Assembly: GCF_007827595.1 (NCBI RefSeq)
Contig: NZ_VISR01000003.1
Location: 577,202-641,201 of the forward strand
Length of the DNA: 64,000 bases
Direction: 5' to 3'
Source: Streptomyces sp. BK340
GTDB taxonomy: Bacteria; Actinomycetota; Actinomycetes; Streptomycetales; Streptomycetaceae
Part shown: positions 34,149-43,020 of the stretch, one piece after another
How positions within the stretch are numbered: the stretch's first letter is position 1
Layout of the letters: every line of letters starts with the position of its first letter
The notes under the pieces: generated by a model
The model's input: only the letters and a program-made list of their open reading frames with translations
The model's database searches: none
Told to the model about the DNA's origin: nothing
Translations under genes and position numbers: made by a program

Positions 34149-35435
34149 TCAGCAGTTGCCCTTCGTCTCCTTTCCGGCGAACCGGTCGCCGAGCCAGGCC
34201 ACGACATCGCCCACCGCCTGGGCGTCGCCGGTGAGGTGGTCACCGACGTACGACGTCCACTGGGTCCTGATCCCGGCCGAGCAGTAGGCGCGGCGGGTCT
34301 CACTCGCCATCTGCGCCGGGATCACCTCGTCCGCCAGGCCGCGGTACTGCAGCACCGGGAAGCCGATCTCGTAGCGGGCGCCCGAGCCCGGGGTGCCGAC
34401 CCCGGCGCCCAGTTTGCCGGCCTCGACGGCGTCGCCCCAGGTGGCGCCGTCGGGGCCGTGCAGGGCGTAGATCTGGTCGAGCGTCAGCCCGTCCTTGGTG
34501 TACTGCTCGATCCGCGCGCCCGGGAAGCGGCTCACGGTACCGACCGCGCACAGTGACTCGGCGTCCTTGACGGCCTTGTGCCCGCTGTCGTCGAGGAGGT
34601 CGTCGAACGGCAGGTCGGGATGGGTGACGGACAGACCGATGAACGCGTCCACCAGGAACCCGGCGAAGAACCGTCCGTCGAGGTTGCTCGCCACCTGCTT
34701 GAGGTCGGTGGGTATCCCGCCGGAGGCCGAGCCGACGACGTTCAGTTCGGGGGCGTACGACCGGGCGAGCTGGGCCGCCCACAGGCTGCCGGAACCGCCC
34801 TCCGAGTAGCCCCAGATCCCGACCTCGGCTTCGGGGCTCACCCCGGCGCCGGGCACCCGGGAGGCCGCGCGGGCCATGTCGAGGGCGGCGTGACCGGCCT
34901 CCGCCCCCGAGGCGTACGGGTGGACCTGGCCGTTCATGTAGCCCTGGCCGTCCGTTGCGGCGACGGCGTAACCGGCGTTGAGCAGCGCCGCGATGTTCGG
35001 GCCCTCGTAGGCGTCCTGGTACTGGCCGGCGAGCTGCTTGGAGAACGCGCACTGCGGTCCGATGCCGAGCGTGCCCGGCACGAACGCGACCAGCGGCCGC
35101 GCGCCCGGTCCGGTCCACGGCTTCTGCGGCACGACGACGATGCCGACGACGGAGACCGGCCGGCCCCGCCCGTCGGTGGAGCCGTACTGCACCTTCCAGG
35201 CGTTCAGCGGGGGGCCGCCGATCACCATGGGCAGCGCGTCGGCCTTGCGGCAGGCGACGACGGCTCCCGGTGCGGCGGTGGGGGTGTCCGGGGGCCGGTA
35301 GATGTCGGCGTCAGCGGCGGAGCACGCCTCCGGCGTCCCGGCCTCCGCAGCCACCGCCGGCACTGTCAGCAGTCCGCCCAGCAGGCCCGCGGCGGCGAGC
35401 AGTGCGGCTCTTCTCGGCAGCGGCTTCCTGGGCAT
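34149..35435 (-). CDS. Secreted lipase (LIP family)
   Basis: ATG 35435 is chosen because GAGGTGAA lies about 8 bp upstream; a GTG at 35447 lacks a site. The 428-residue product has a signal peptide (cleavage near AVA/AEA, about residue 30). Its alpha/beta-hydrolase fold has nucleophile motif GYSEGG, the loop LVAFVPGTLGIGPQCA and a late GDHL histidine. It resembles secretory lipases (LIP, PF03583), which hydrolyse triacylglycerols or other esters outside the cell. Cysteine pairs fit disulfides. No transporter or regulator is linked. Confidence 0.88.
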   Translation of the reverse strand: MPRKPLPRRAALLAAAGLLGGLLTVPAVAAEAGTPEACSAADADIYRPPDTPTAAPGAVVACRKADALPMVIGGPPLNAWKVQYGSTDGRGRPVSVVGIVVVPQKPWTGPGARPLVAFVPGTLGIGPQCAFSKQLAGQYQDAYEGPNIAALLNAGYAVAATDGQGYMNGQVHPYASGAEAGHAALDMARAASRVPGAGVSPEAEVGIWGYSEGGSGSLWAAQLARSYAPELNVVGSASGGIPTDLKQVASNLDGRFFAGFLVDAFIGLSVTHPDLPFDDLLDDSGHKAVKDAESLCAVGTVSRFPGARIEQYTKDGLTLDQIYALHGPDGATWGDAVEAGKLGAGVGTPGSGARYEIGFPVLQYRGLADEVIPAQMASETRRAYCSAGIRTQWTSYVGDHLTGDAQAVGDVVAWLGDRFAGKETKGNC

Positions 35436-35643
35436 GGGGGAGTTCACCTCAGAGCGTCCCTTCTGTGGGGTGAAGAGTGAAGCTGAGCAGGCCGAGAGGT
35501 TACGGAGGCGTAGGTAACCGCTGATAGTTAAAGGACGACGAACCGGCGGGGTCAGGGCTGTGCGCCGGTGACTAGCGTGGTGGGAGGGCCGATCGGCTCC
35601 TCAGGCAACCGGGGGCGGGCCGGATGTCGTCCTCCTGATCACC

Positions 35644-36438
35644 ATGCCCACTACAAATCCGGCCGGCTTCCCGGCGTCCCCGATCAGCCAGTTGCTCGAC
35701 TTCACCTGGACCCAGACCCGGGCCTGCGCCTTCGCGATCGCCCTGTTGTCCGGAGTGGCGGCATCGGCCCTGCTGCCACCGCTGCCGGTGGCCCGCTACG
35801 ACCTGCTCGCCTGCTACGGCGTGCTCCTCACGCTGCTGTTCTGGCGGCGCGGCTGGGAGAGCGGACGCGACGTCGCCGTCATCGCCGCCTGCCATGTCAT
35901 CGGTCTCGCCTTCGAGCTGGTGAAGGTCTCGCTCGGCTCGTGGAGCTACCCGGAACCGGCCGTGCTGAAGTTCGCGGGCGTCCCGCTGTACGGGGGCTTC
36001 CTCTACGCGGCCGTAGGCAGCTACATCTGCCGGGCCTGGCACCTGTTCGACCTGGAAGTGGTCCGCTACCGGCCACGGGCGACGGCCCTGGTGGCCGCCG
36101 CCGTCTACGTCAACTTCTTCAGCCACCACTGGCTGCCCGACGCCCGCTGGCCCCTGGCGGCCCTCCTCGTGGCCGTCACCGCGGGCACCACGGTGCACTT
36201 CACGGTGCGCGGGACACGGCGCCGCATGCCGCTCGCGCTGTCCTTCACCCTGATCGGGTTCTTCCTGTGGCTGGCGGAGAACCTCGCCACCTATGTGGGC
36301 GCGTGGCGCTACCCGTACCAGTTGCACGGCTGGCAGCCCGTCGACGTCGGCAAGTTCGGCGCCTGGGCGCTGCTCATCAGCGTCACGTTCGTCCTCGCGG
36401 CGTTCGGCCGGTCCAGGACACCCCCTGCGCCTCGGTGA
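35644..36438 (+). CDS. DUF817 family integral membrane protein
   Basis: The 264-residue product starts at ATG 35644. It has seven or eight hydrophobic segments and conserved polar stretches within them (CHVIGLAFELVKVSLGSWSY, GVPLYGGFLYAAVGSYICRAW, and NFFSHHWLPDARW). These match the DUF817 family as I remember it. The His/Trp-rich membrane motifs could bind metal or haem, but no function is established. The start site has no strong Shine-Dalgarno sequence. It is divergent from the lipase gene; the 208-bp gap between them shows no further feature. Confidence 0.85.
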   Translation: MPTTNPAGFPASPISQLLDFTWTQTRACAFAIALLSGVAASALLPPLPVARYDLLACYGVLLTLLFWRRGWESGRDVAVIAACHVIGLAFELVKVSLGSWSYPEPAVLKFAGVPLYGGFLYAAVGSYICRAWHLFDLEVVRYRPRATALVAAAVYVNFFSHHWLPDARWPLAALLVAVTAGTTVHFTVRGTRRRMPLALSFTLIGFFLWLAENLATYVGAWRYPYQLHGWQPVDVGKFGAWALLISVTFVLAAFGRSRTPPAPR

Positions 36439-36448
36439 CTGCCGTTGC

Positions 36449-36477
36449 CCCCGGGCTCCCCATGCGGGGGCCCGGGG
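36449..36477. terminator. GC-rich hairpin, likely bidirectional terminator
   Basis: CCCCGGGC pairs with GCCCGGGG (8 bp), followed inside by CCCC/GGGG with one bulged T and a 4-base loop. It lies between the DUF817 gene and the convergent FAD-binding gene. There is no T-run, as is usual in Streptomyces. Confidence 0.65.
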
Positions 36478-36529
36478 CCGGTCTCCGACAGGTGACCGCG
36501 TCGGGGCTCCGGTGGAGGCGGATGTGCGG

Positions 36530-39223
36530 TCAGCCGGACAGGCCGGCCAGCAACCGCCGGTCCCGGGGGGCCGGTTTGCGGTCCAGGCGGGCGTCCAGGA
36601 GGCGACGGGCGGCGTCACTGCGGCCCGCCGCCACCAGGGCGTACAGCAGTGTCTCCTCGACGACCTCCCGCTGGGCCGCGCTGCCGCCGACGCTGCGCAG
36701 TACGGGCAGCAGCGCGTCCAGGCCACGGGCAGCCTCCACGAAGCGCTCCTCGACGAGCGCGGCCAGCGCCTCGCACAGCGGCGCGACGACCTCGCGTTGC
36801 ACCTGGTCCGCCCCCAGGGCGTGGTCGCGCAGCCGGCGCAGGGCGGGCAGATCCCCGGCGGCGGTGCGGGCGACCGCGACATGCAGCGCGGTGAACGCGG
36901 TCGCCGGCCGCTCCAGCACCTCCAGCTCGACCGACTCCAGCACGTCGGCCGCGGGCAGTTCACCCCACCAGCTGTCGCTCAGCCGCGCCCGCCACAGCAG
37001 TGAGCCCGAGTCGACCAGGGCCCGCATTCCGCTCACCCGGCCGGGCGCGAGCTGCGCGAACCAGCGCCTGCGGACCGCAGCCGGGTCGTCGAGGGCGAGT
37101 TCGTGCAGCGCGATGTGCCAGGAGAAGTGCGCCCGGTGGACCGCGCCCCGGCCCCGGCCCGACACCCAGCGGTCCAGCCAGTCACGTCCGGCCTCGTGCG
37201 CACCCGACTCGTAGTGCACGTGCGCCAGGGCGTGCACGGCGTGCCCGGAGGCGGGCTCGACGGCCAGCGCCCGGTGCGCCAGCTCGCCCGCCTCATGCAG
37301 CCGGCCCTCCTCCTGGCGCAGGAAGGCGAGCAGCGAGGTGTGGAACCAGTGCCCGTCGTACGCCGGTGACGTCAGTTCGAGCAGACCGAGCGCGTCGTCG
37401 TCGTGCAGGTCGCTGACACCGGAGAAGGCGATGGTGGGCACGGCGGCGGCCAGCGCGAGCGCGTCGGCGGGATAGGTCCGCAGGTGTCGTACCAGCGCCT
37501 CGTCCCCGTCGTCGCCGGTGATCCGGCGCGTGACCACGTCCACGAAGGACCGCTCGCGCGTGTCGGCCCGCTCGCGTGCGCAGCGCTGTGCGTCGGCGAG
37601 GGCGCGGGGTACGTCGACTGCGGCCCCGCACTCGTGGCCCAGCAGGGCGAGGGCCGCGTGGCCGAGGGCGAATCCGGGGTCGAGGGCGACCGCGCGGGCG
37701 AAGCCCTGCGGGGCTCCCGAGCGGACCTTGAGGACCCGGTCGAGCCCGCCGCGGTAGGCGGCGGCCGCCTCGGCGTGGGTGGTCAGGGCGAGGCCGTGTC
37801 CGTCGACGGGTCGGCGGGTCGTTCGGCGCCTCGGGGCGAGCGGGGCCAGCAGCTGCTGGGCCAGCTCGACGGCCTGGACACGGATTTCGGGCATCGCGGT
37901 GGTCTCCCACAGCTCGCCCCGGCGCGGGGCGCCCAGCGTGAACAGCGGGAGCCCGGCACCGCCCCGGGCGTCCAGGAGGCGGCCGTCCCGGGTCGCGGCG
38001 CCCATGCCGAGCGGGCCGGGAACCGCCGCCCCGGACGCGAACAGCCCACGCCACAGCGGGTCGTCGAGGCCCCGTCCCGGGCCGGTGCAGTCGACCACCC
38101 AGCCCACGTGCAGCGTGCGGCCGCCCGAGAGCTCGACGGCGAGCCCTGCGCCGTCGGCCCCCGTCACCCGCACGACCGTGCCCGTGTGGACCTGGAGGCG
38201 GCGCGCGGTGCGGGCCCGGGAGACGTGCTCCGCGGTGGCGGGGGACATGCGGTGGCGGTGGGTGTTCCACAGGGCGCCCTCGCGGGCGAGGAAGTCCTCC
38301 CGCTCCTCGGGGGTGAGGCTGCGCCACAGTCGCGTGGTGTGGGGGCGGAGGCTGTCGAGGCCGGGGCGCCAGTCGCCGTGGGTGCGGACCGAGCGGCTGA
38401 GGTGCCGGTAGACGGCACGACGCAGCCGGCCCAGCGAGGTGTCGTGCAGGTCCTGGGGCGCGGGCATGACGGCGGCCGGGCCGAGCGCGTGCGGCTGGGG
38501 CAGCAGGCCGTTGCGGGAGAGGGCGTGGAGGGTGCGGCCGGGGCGGTCGAGGGTCAGCGCGAGGTCGACGGCGGTCAGGCCGGTGCCGACGAGCAGCACG
38601 TCGTCGCTGCCGTCCCGGGCGCCGTCCGGGGCACCCGCCAGGGCCCCGTCCAGCGCGCCCGGCGCCCACGGCGTGCCGACGAAGCGCGCCGAGGCGCGCA
38701 GCGCGGGCGGCGCCCATGCGGAGGTCGCGGCGGCGGGGCCGGTGGCGAGGACGGCGGCGTCGGCGGTCAGGTGTCCCCCGTCGGCGAGGCTCAGCTCCAC
38801 CCTGCCGCCGGGGGTGCCGGTACAGCCCTCCGCCCGGGTGCGCAGCCGGCGTACGGCGACCGTTCCGTGGGCGCGGACGATCGCCTGGCCGAGGGTGTCG
38901 GCGAGGTAGGCGCCGTAGCGGTAGCGGGTGGCGTAGTCGGCGCCGGTGACCTCGGGTTCGCCGTGCCGGCACAGCCAGCGGGTGAAGTGACCCGGATCGT
39001 CGGGGTAGGCGCTCATGTTGCCGGCGGGCACGTTCAGGCGGTGGCGTGGGTCGCGGGTGGCGTAGGCGGTGCCTCGGCCCGCCTCGGGGGCCGCGTCGAT
39101 CAGGACGACGTCGAGGGGAGTCCGGCGGCGGGTCGCCGTCTCGCAGAGCTGGACGGCGGTCAGGGCGCCTGCCGCGCCGGCTCCGACGATGGCCACGGTG
39201 TGCCGCTTGCGGACGTCGGTCAC
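36530..39223 (-). CDS. Fusion of FAD/NAD(P)-binding protein with TTC38-like tetratricopeptide domain
   Basis: The 897-residue protein starts at GTG 39223 with GGAGG upstream. Residues 1 to about 470 form a flavoprotein: the Rossmann motif VAIVGAGAAGALTA, RHRLNVPAGNMSAYP, the ATGPA motif and a second nucleotide-binding motif, as in the FAD/NAD(P)-binding PF13454 group. From about 477 on, LTTHAEAAAAYRGGLDRVL, ARAVALDPGFALGHAALALL and HALAHVHYESGAHEAG match the TTC38 repeat family, itself normally about 430 residues. Both parts look complete and in one frame. It is cytoplasmic, with no operon partner. The reaction is unknown. Confidence 0.85.
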   Translation of the reverse strand: MTDVRKRHTVAIVGAGAAGALTAVQLCETATRRRTPLDVVLIDAAPEAGRGTAYATRDPRHRLNVPAGNMSAYPDDPGHFTRWLCRHGEPEVTGADYATRYRYGAYLADTLGQAIVRAHGTVAVRRLRTRAEGCTGTPGGRVELSLADGGHLTADAAVLATGPAAATSAWAPPALRASARFVGTPWAPGALDGALAGAPDGARDGSDDVLLVGTGLTAVDLALTLDRPGRTLHALSRNGLLPQPHALGPAAVMPAPQDLHDTSLGRLRRAVYRHLSRSVRTHGDWRPGLDSLRPHTTRLWRSLTPEEREDFLAREGALWNTHRHRMSPATAEHVSRARTARRLQVHTGTVVRVTGADGAGLAVELSGGRTLHVGWVVDCTGPGRGLDDPLWRGLFASGAAVPGPLGMGAATRDGRLLDARGGAGLPLFTLGAPRRGELWETTAMPEIRVQAVELAQQLLAPLAPRRRTTRRPVDGHGLALTTHAEAAAAYRGGLDRVLKVRSGAPQGFARAVALDPGFALGHAALALLGHECGAAVDVPRALADAQRCARERADTRERSFVDVVTRRITGDDGDEALVRHLRTYPADALALAAAVPTIAFSGVSDLHDDDALGLLELTSPAYDGHWFHTSLLAFLRQEEGRLHEAGELAHRALAVEPASGHAVHALAHVHYESGAHEAGRDWLDRWVSGRGRGAVHRAHFSWHIALHELALDDPAAVRRRWFAQLAPGRVSGMRALVDSGSLLWRARLSDSWWGELPAADVLESVELEVLERPATAFTALHVAVARTAAGDLPALRRLRDHALGADQVQREVVAPLCEALAALVEERFVEAARGLDALLPVLRSVGGSAAQREVVEETLLYALVAAGRSDAARRLLDARLDRKPAPRDRRLLAGLSG

Positions 39224-39417
39224 GGATACCTCCGGCGGGTCGGTGAAACTTTTTCTTCACTCTTCCGATCGGGTCCGGGCCCCCACAACCACGACTTCCA
39301 GCCGTCTCGGCGTGTCTTCATCCGAATCTCAGGGAGCACCCCACGGATTCAAAGGGCCGGCCCAGACAGCCGGCGCAGGATGCCCACGCACGGACAGACA
39401 ACTCAGGAAGGCGTGTC

Positions 39418-40285
39418 GTGGGCGTCTCGCTCATATCGAACCGGTCCGGACAGCGGTCGCGCGGGTGGTCCCGGCGCGGGATCCTCGCCGCTCTCGGAGC
39501 GGTACCGGCTGCCGCCGCCCTGGCGGGCTGCAGCTCCTCCGCGGGCGCCTCGGCGGCCGCGGACGGCAAGGGCGCCACGGCGTCCGCGCGGACCGCCACG
39601 ACGAAGAGGGCGACCATCGCCGTCACGCCCGCGGCCGGCGCGAGGAAGGCGGACTTCACCAGCCCCGTCGAGGTCACCGTCACCGACGGCACGCTGGCCT
39701 CCGTCCACGTCACCGGCAACGACGGCTCCACCCTGGAGGGCACTCTCAACTCGGCCGGAACCAAATGGATTTCGGCCCGAAATCCCTACTCGGGCACGAA
39801 GTACACGGTGACGGCCGAGGCGGCGGGCGCCGCCGGGGAAACCGTGTCGACGTTCACCACCAGGTCGCCCGGCGCCACGTTCGTCGGCCGCTTCACGCCC
39901 GAGGCGGGCTCCACCTCCGGCATCGGCAGACCGGTGTCGGTCAGCTTCACGCACGCCGTCGCCGACCGGGCCCGGCGACGAGTACGACATCCCGGACGTG
40001 CCGCACGCCCAGCGGCTCACCACCTCGGGCACCTTCGTGCACGGCAACTACTGGGCGTCCACCGCGGTGCTCGGGCACCAGGACGCCAGTCACGGCTGCA
40101 TCGGCCTGCACGACACCAAGGGGGCGGGCGACAGCTCCGTGGCCGGCTACGAGTTCTACGAGAGTTCGATGCTCGGCGACGTGGTGATCGTGAAGAACTC
40201 CGATGAGAGGACGGTGGACCCGGCCAACGGACTCAACGGGTGGAACCCGTCGTGGGCCGACTGGAGGGCGGGCAGCGCGGTCTGA
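39418..40285 (+). pseudogene. L,D-transpeptidase lipoprotein gene with internal deletion and frameshift
   Basis: GTG 39418 follows AGGAAGG and encodes a twin-arginine-like lipoprotein signal (lipobox ALAGC) and an Ig-like domain ending at STSGIGRPVSVSFTHAVADR (about residue 185). Just there, near 39972, homology jumps to the +1 frame: DEYDIPDVPHAQRL, FVHGNYW, the catalytic SHGCIGLHD and a normal C-terminus at 40285. Intact Streptomyces enzymes have, between these points, the rest of a second Ig-like domain and the start of the YkuD domain, roughly 110-125 residues. The deletion also shifts the frame, so the catalytic cysteine is not in the protein. Such enzymes make 3-3 peptidoglycan cross-links. 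Confidence 0.85.
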
Positions 40286-40350
40286 GCCGTTCTGGGTGCC
40301 TTCATGGGGTGAACTCCCGTGAGGCGAAAGGAGTTTCCCTGCTTTAACTC

Positions 40351-40379
40351 TTGACGGCCGCAGGGCCGGGGAGCACATT
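40351..40379 (+). promoter_or_regulatory. Putative promoter of GH16 gene
   Basis: TTGACG (40351-40356) and CACATT (40374-40379) are separated by 17 bp. The -35 is good and the -10 only fair. The predicted start of transcription falls next to the first operator palindrome at 40390. Confidence 0.45.
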
Positions 40380-40389
40380 GGCGGCACCT

Positions 40390-40403
40390 TGAGAGCGCTC
40401 TCA
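40390..40403. promoter_or_regulatory. LacI/CebR-type operator 1 of GH16 gene
   Basis: TGAGAGCGCTCTCA is a perfect 14-bp palindrome, close to the CebR consensus TGGGAGCGCTCCCA used by Streptomyces for cello-oligosaccharide control. It lies just downstream of the predicted promoter. Confidence 0.8.
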
Positions 40404-40411
40404 GGCCATCG

Positions 40412-40425
40412 TGGGAGCGCTCTCA
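40412..40425. promoter_or_regulatory. LacI/CebR-type operator 2 of GH16 gene
   Basis: TGGGAGCGCTCTCA differs from a perfect palindrome by one position. Its centre is 22 bp (about two helical turns) from the first operator, so two dimers can bind on the same face. Confidence 0.8.
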
Positions 40426-40467
40426 CAGGTCTCCCGCACTCCCCTCCGTACCCGAGAGGCCCCCCTC

Positions 40468-41862
40468 ATGAGCGATTCCTCCGGCATACCCAGACCCCGG
40501 GCGTTCCGCCGCGCGCTGGTCGCCGTGGCCGCCACGCTCGGTCTGGCAGCCGCCGTGGCGACGGCGGCCACCGCACCCGCCAGCGCCTCGGCCCCGACTC
40601 CCCCGTCGGGCTGGACGCAGGTCTTCCTCGACGACTTCAACGGCTCGGCCGGCACCGGCGTCAACACCTCCAACTGGCAGTACGACACCGGGACTTCATA
40701 CCCTGGCGGCGCGGCGAACTGGGGCACGGGCGAGGTCGAGACGATGACCTCCAGCACCAACAACGTCTCGCTGGACGGCAACGGCAACCTGCTCATCACC
40801 CCGCGCCGCGACGCGTCCGGCAACTGGACGTCCGGGCGCATCGAGACGACCCGTACCGACTTCCAGCCACCGGCCGGCGGCAAACTGCGCGTGCAGGCCC
40901 GTATCCAGATGCCCGACGTCACCGGCGCGGCCGCCAAGGGCTACTGGCCGGCGTTCTGGATGCTGGGCGCGCCCTACCGCGGCAACTACCAGAACTGGCC
41001 GAGCGTCGGCGAGCTGGACATCATGGAGAACGTCCAGGGCCTGAACACCGACTGGGCCACGATGCACTGCGGCTCCAACCCGGGCGGCCCCTGCAACGAG
41101 ACCTCCGGCATCGGCAACTCCACCTCCTGCACCGGCAGCACCTGTCAGGCGGGCTTCCACACCTACGCGATGGAGTGGGACCGCTCGACCAGCCCCGAGG
41201 AGATCCGTTTCTACCTCGACGGCGTCAACTTCCACACGGTCAAGGCCAACCAGGTCGACGCGACGACCTGGGCCAACGCCACCGACCACGGCTTCTTCGT
41301 CATCCTGAACGTGGCGATGGGCGGCGGGTTCCCGGCCGCCTTCGGCGGCGGCCCGGACAGCGGCACCGAGCCGAACCACCCGATGGCCGTGGACTACGTG
41401 CAGGTGCTCCAGGCCACGGGCGGCGGGACCACTCCCCCGCCCTCCGGCAACCGGGACGCCTACAGCGCGATCCAGGCCGAGTCGTACGACAGCCAGTCCG
41501 GCGTGAGTTCCGAGGCCACCACGGACTCCGGCGGCGGCCAGGACATCGGCTCGCTCGCGAACGGCGACTGGGCCCTCTACAAGGGCGTCAACTTCGGCTC
41601 CACCGGGGCCACCCAGTTCTACGGGCGGGTGGCGAGCGGTGCCGGGTCCGGGGTGAGCGGCCTGGTCGAGGTGCGCCTCGACAGCCGCAGCAACGCCCCC
41701 ATCGGCAGCTTCGCCCTGTCCAACACCGGGGGCTGGCAGAGCTGGAGGACGATCCCGGCGAACATCACCTCGGTGACCGGCACGCACGACGTCTATCTCA
41801 CCTTCACCAGCGGCCAGCCGTCCGACTTCGTGAACGTGAACTGGTTCGACTTCGGCCACTGA
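40468..41862 (+). CDS. Secreted GH16 endo-beta-1,3-glucanase (laminarinase-type) with CBM6
   Basis: ATG 40468 has GAGAGG upstream and starts a signal peptide (cleavage near ASA, residues 40-42). The 464-residue enzyme has a GH16 jelly-roll catalytic domain whose active site reads GELDIMENVQG, with nucleophile Glu182, helper Asp184 and acid/base Glu187. WPAFWMLG and FHTYAMEWD are further family markers. After a Gly/Thr/Pro linker (about 325-332) comes a CBM6-type domain that would bind beta-glucan. It degrades laminarin or fungal wall glucan outside the cell. The tandem CebR-like operators imply induction by gluco-oligosaccharides. Confidence 0.95.
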   Translation: MSDSSGIPRPRAFRRALVAVAATLGLAAAVATAATAPASASAPTPPSGWTQVFLDDFNGSAGTGVNTSNWQYDTGTSYPGGAANWGTGEVETMTSSTNNVSLDGNGNLLITPRRDASGNWTSGRIETTRTDFQPPAGGKLRVQARIQMPDVTGAAAKGYWPAFWMLGAPYRGNYQNWPSVGELDIMENVQGLNTDWATMHCGSNPGGPCNETSGIGNSTSCTGSTCQAGFHTYAMEWDRSTSPEEIRFYLDGVNFHTVKANQVDATTWANATDHGFFVILNVAMGGGFPAAFGGGPDSGTEPNHPMAVDYVQVLQATGGGTTPPPSGNRDAYSAIQAESYDSQSGVSSEATTDSGGGQDIGSLANGDWALYKGVNFGSTGATQFYGRVASGAGSGVSGLVEVRLDSRSNAPIGSFALSNTGGWQSWRTIPANITSVTGTHDVYLTFTSGQPSDFVNVNWFDFGH

Positions 41863-41914
41863 CAAGGGTGCTGACGCCGCCCCGCCGGCAGGACCGGCGC
41901 GGTCGGCACATCCG

Positions 41915-41954
41915 GCCCGGTCCGGGAGCGGGTTCACGCGCTCCCGGACCGGGC
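41915..41954 (+). terminator. Perfect 16-bp hairpin terminator after GH16 gene
   Basis: GCCCGGTCCGGGAGCG (41915-41930) pairs perfectly with 41939-41954 around an 8-base loop. It lies 52 bp after the GH16 stop and 27 bp before the next gene on the same strand. It lacks a T-run, but the stem is very strong. Confidence 0.8.
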
Positions 41955-41981
41955 TGATGCACGCGTGGCGGGGCTGCGAGG

Positions 41982-42338
41982 ATGGGGTGCGTGGTGACCG
42001 ACGCGGAGTGGGAGCGGATCCGGCGGAGCCTTCGCTTCGGGCAGGCCTTCCGGGGCACCGTCGCGAAGGTGCCCAGGCCGGGGTCGATCGGGATCTTCGT
42101 GGACATCGGCCTGGCCGTCGGTGGCTTCGTGGACGTCCTGCTGCTCCCTGAACAGGAAGATCTCTGGCCCGCCGAAGGCACGGTCGCCGATTTCGAGGTC
42201 TGGTGGGCGGACAGCCGACAGCAGATCCGGCTGAAGCCGTCCGATCCACGCCACCTGCGGAGCGACTTCGCGGAGTACACCGCACGCTTCAGGCCCGGCT
42301 GGACGTCCGACATCGGCCGGCCGGTACTGGCCGGCTGA
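41982..42338 (+). CDS. Small S1-like (OB-fold) domain protein
   Basis: The 118-residue product starts at ATG 41982 (a GTG four codons on is possible). The part FGQAFRGTVAKVPRPGSIGI and the following FVDIGLAVGGFVDVLLLP resembles an S1 RNA-binding strand pattern (GTV...GIFVDIG...GFV). The rest is short and mostly charged. Stand-alone proteins of this type in Streptomyces have no established function; RNA or nucleotide binding is inferred from fold only. It converges on the TetR gene downstream. Confidence 0.7.
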   Translation: MGCVVTDAEWERIRRSLRFGQAFRGTVAKVPRPGSIGIFVDIGLAVGGFVDVLLLPEQEDLWPAEGTVADFEVWWADSRQQIRLKPSDPRHLRSDFAEYTARFRPGWTSDIGRPVLAG

Positions 42339-42368
42339 CCGGCACTCGCCGGCCGACCGTCGTCGCCG

Positions 42369-42968
42369 TCAGACCGACTGCGGTCGCCGCAGTCCCCGAA
42401 GGAGCAGTTCGACCAGTCGGCGCGGGTCGTAGCGAGGGTCGTCGTCGCGTCCGACGCAGAGGTTGCCGATACCGCGCATCAGTTCGTACGGGTGCGTACC
42501 GGGCCCGACCTCGCCCGCGTCGGCCGCGGCATCGAGCAACTGTCCGCAGACGGGCACCAGTCGGTCGAGGAAGTAGGTGTGCAGCGTCTCGAAGCCGCCG
42601 CTGTCCGACTGCATCGCGTTGGCGAGTCCGTGCTTCGTGACCAGGAAGTCGACGAAGAGGTCGACCCACTGACGGAGTGCCGCGAACGGGGAGTCGGCGT
42701 CGGCCAGCAGCCTCGGGCCGGCCTCGGCGCAGGCCTCGACCTGGTGGCGGTAGACGGCGACGACGAGATCCGCCCGCGTCGGGAAGTGCCGGTAGATGGT
42801 CCCCACGCCGACCCCCGCCCTGGCCGCGATCTCACGGATCGGCGCATCGACGCCGGAGGTGACGAACACCGCGGCGGCGGCGGCAAGCAGCGTCTGCTGA
42901 TTGCGCTGCGCGTCGGCCCGCCTGCTTCGGGCGGGCACCTCCCCGGACTGGCCTGCAGCGGACACCAC
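42369..42968 (-). CDS. TetR-family repressor
   Basis: Two adjacent GTG codons (42968 and 42965) follow GGAGG; the first is used here, giving 199 residues. The N-terminal helix-turn-helix reads PIREIAARAGVGVGTIYRHF, followed by a helical ligand-binding domain (DLFVDFLVTKHGLANAMQ region). The gene diverges from an alpha/beta-hydrolase gene, with two perfect palindromes between them, the standard layout for a TetR repressor that controls itself and its neighbour. Confidence 0.92.
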   Translation of the reverse strand: MVSAAGQSGEVPARSRRADAQRNQQTLLAAAAAVFVTSGVDAPIREIAARAGVGVGTIYRHFPTRADLVVAVYRHQVEACAEAGPRLLADADSPFAALRQWVDLFVDFLVTKHGLANAMQSDSGGFETLHTYFLDRLVPVCGQLLDAAADAGEVGPGTHPYELMRGIGNLCVGRDDDPRYDPRRLVELLLRGLRRPQSV

Positions 42969-42996
42969 GCTCTCCTCCCGATGATCCTTGCCTAAC

Positions 42997-43011
42997 CGGA
43001 ACACCGTTCCG
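42997..43011. promoter_or_regulatory. TetR operator 1
   Basis: CGGAACACCGTTCCG has perfect 6-bp arms (CGGAAC/GTTCCG) around 3 bp. It lies 28 bp before the TetR start. Confidence 0.8.
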
Positions 43012-43020
43012 TATATTAAT

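Noticed and set aside
39243..39260. GTGAA-N8-TTCAC repeat between the flavoprotein fusion and the transpeptidase remnant as an operator
   Set aside because: The arms are only 5 bp and no regulator is nearby; too weak to list as a site.
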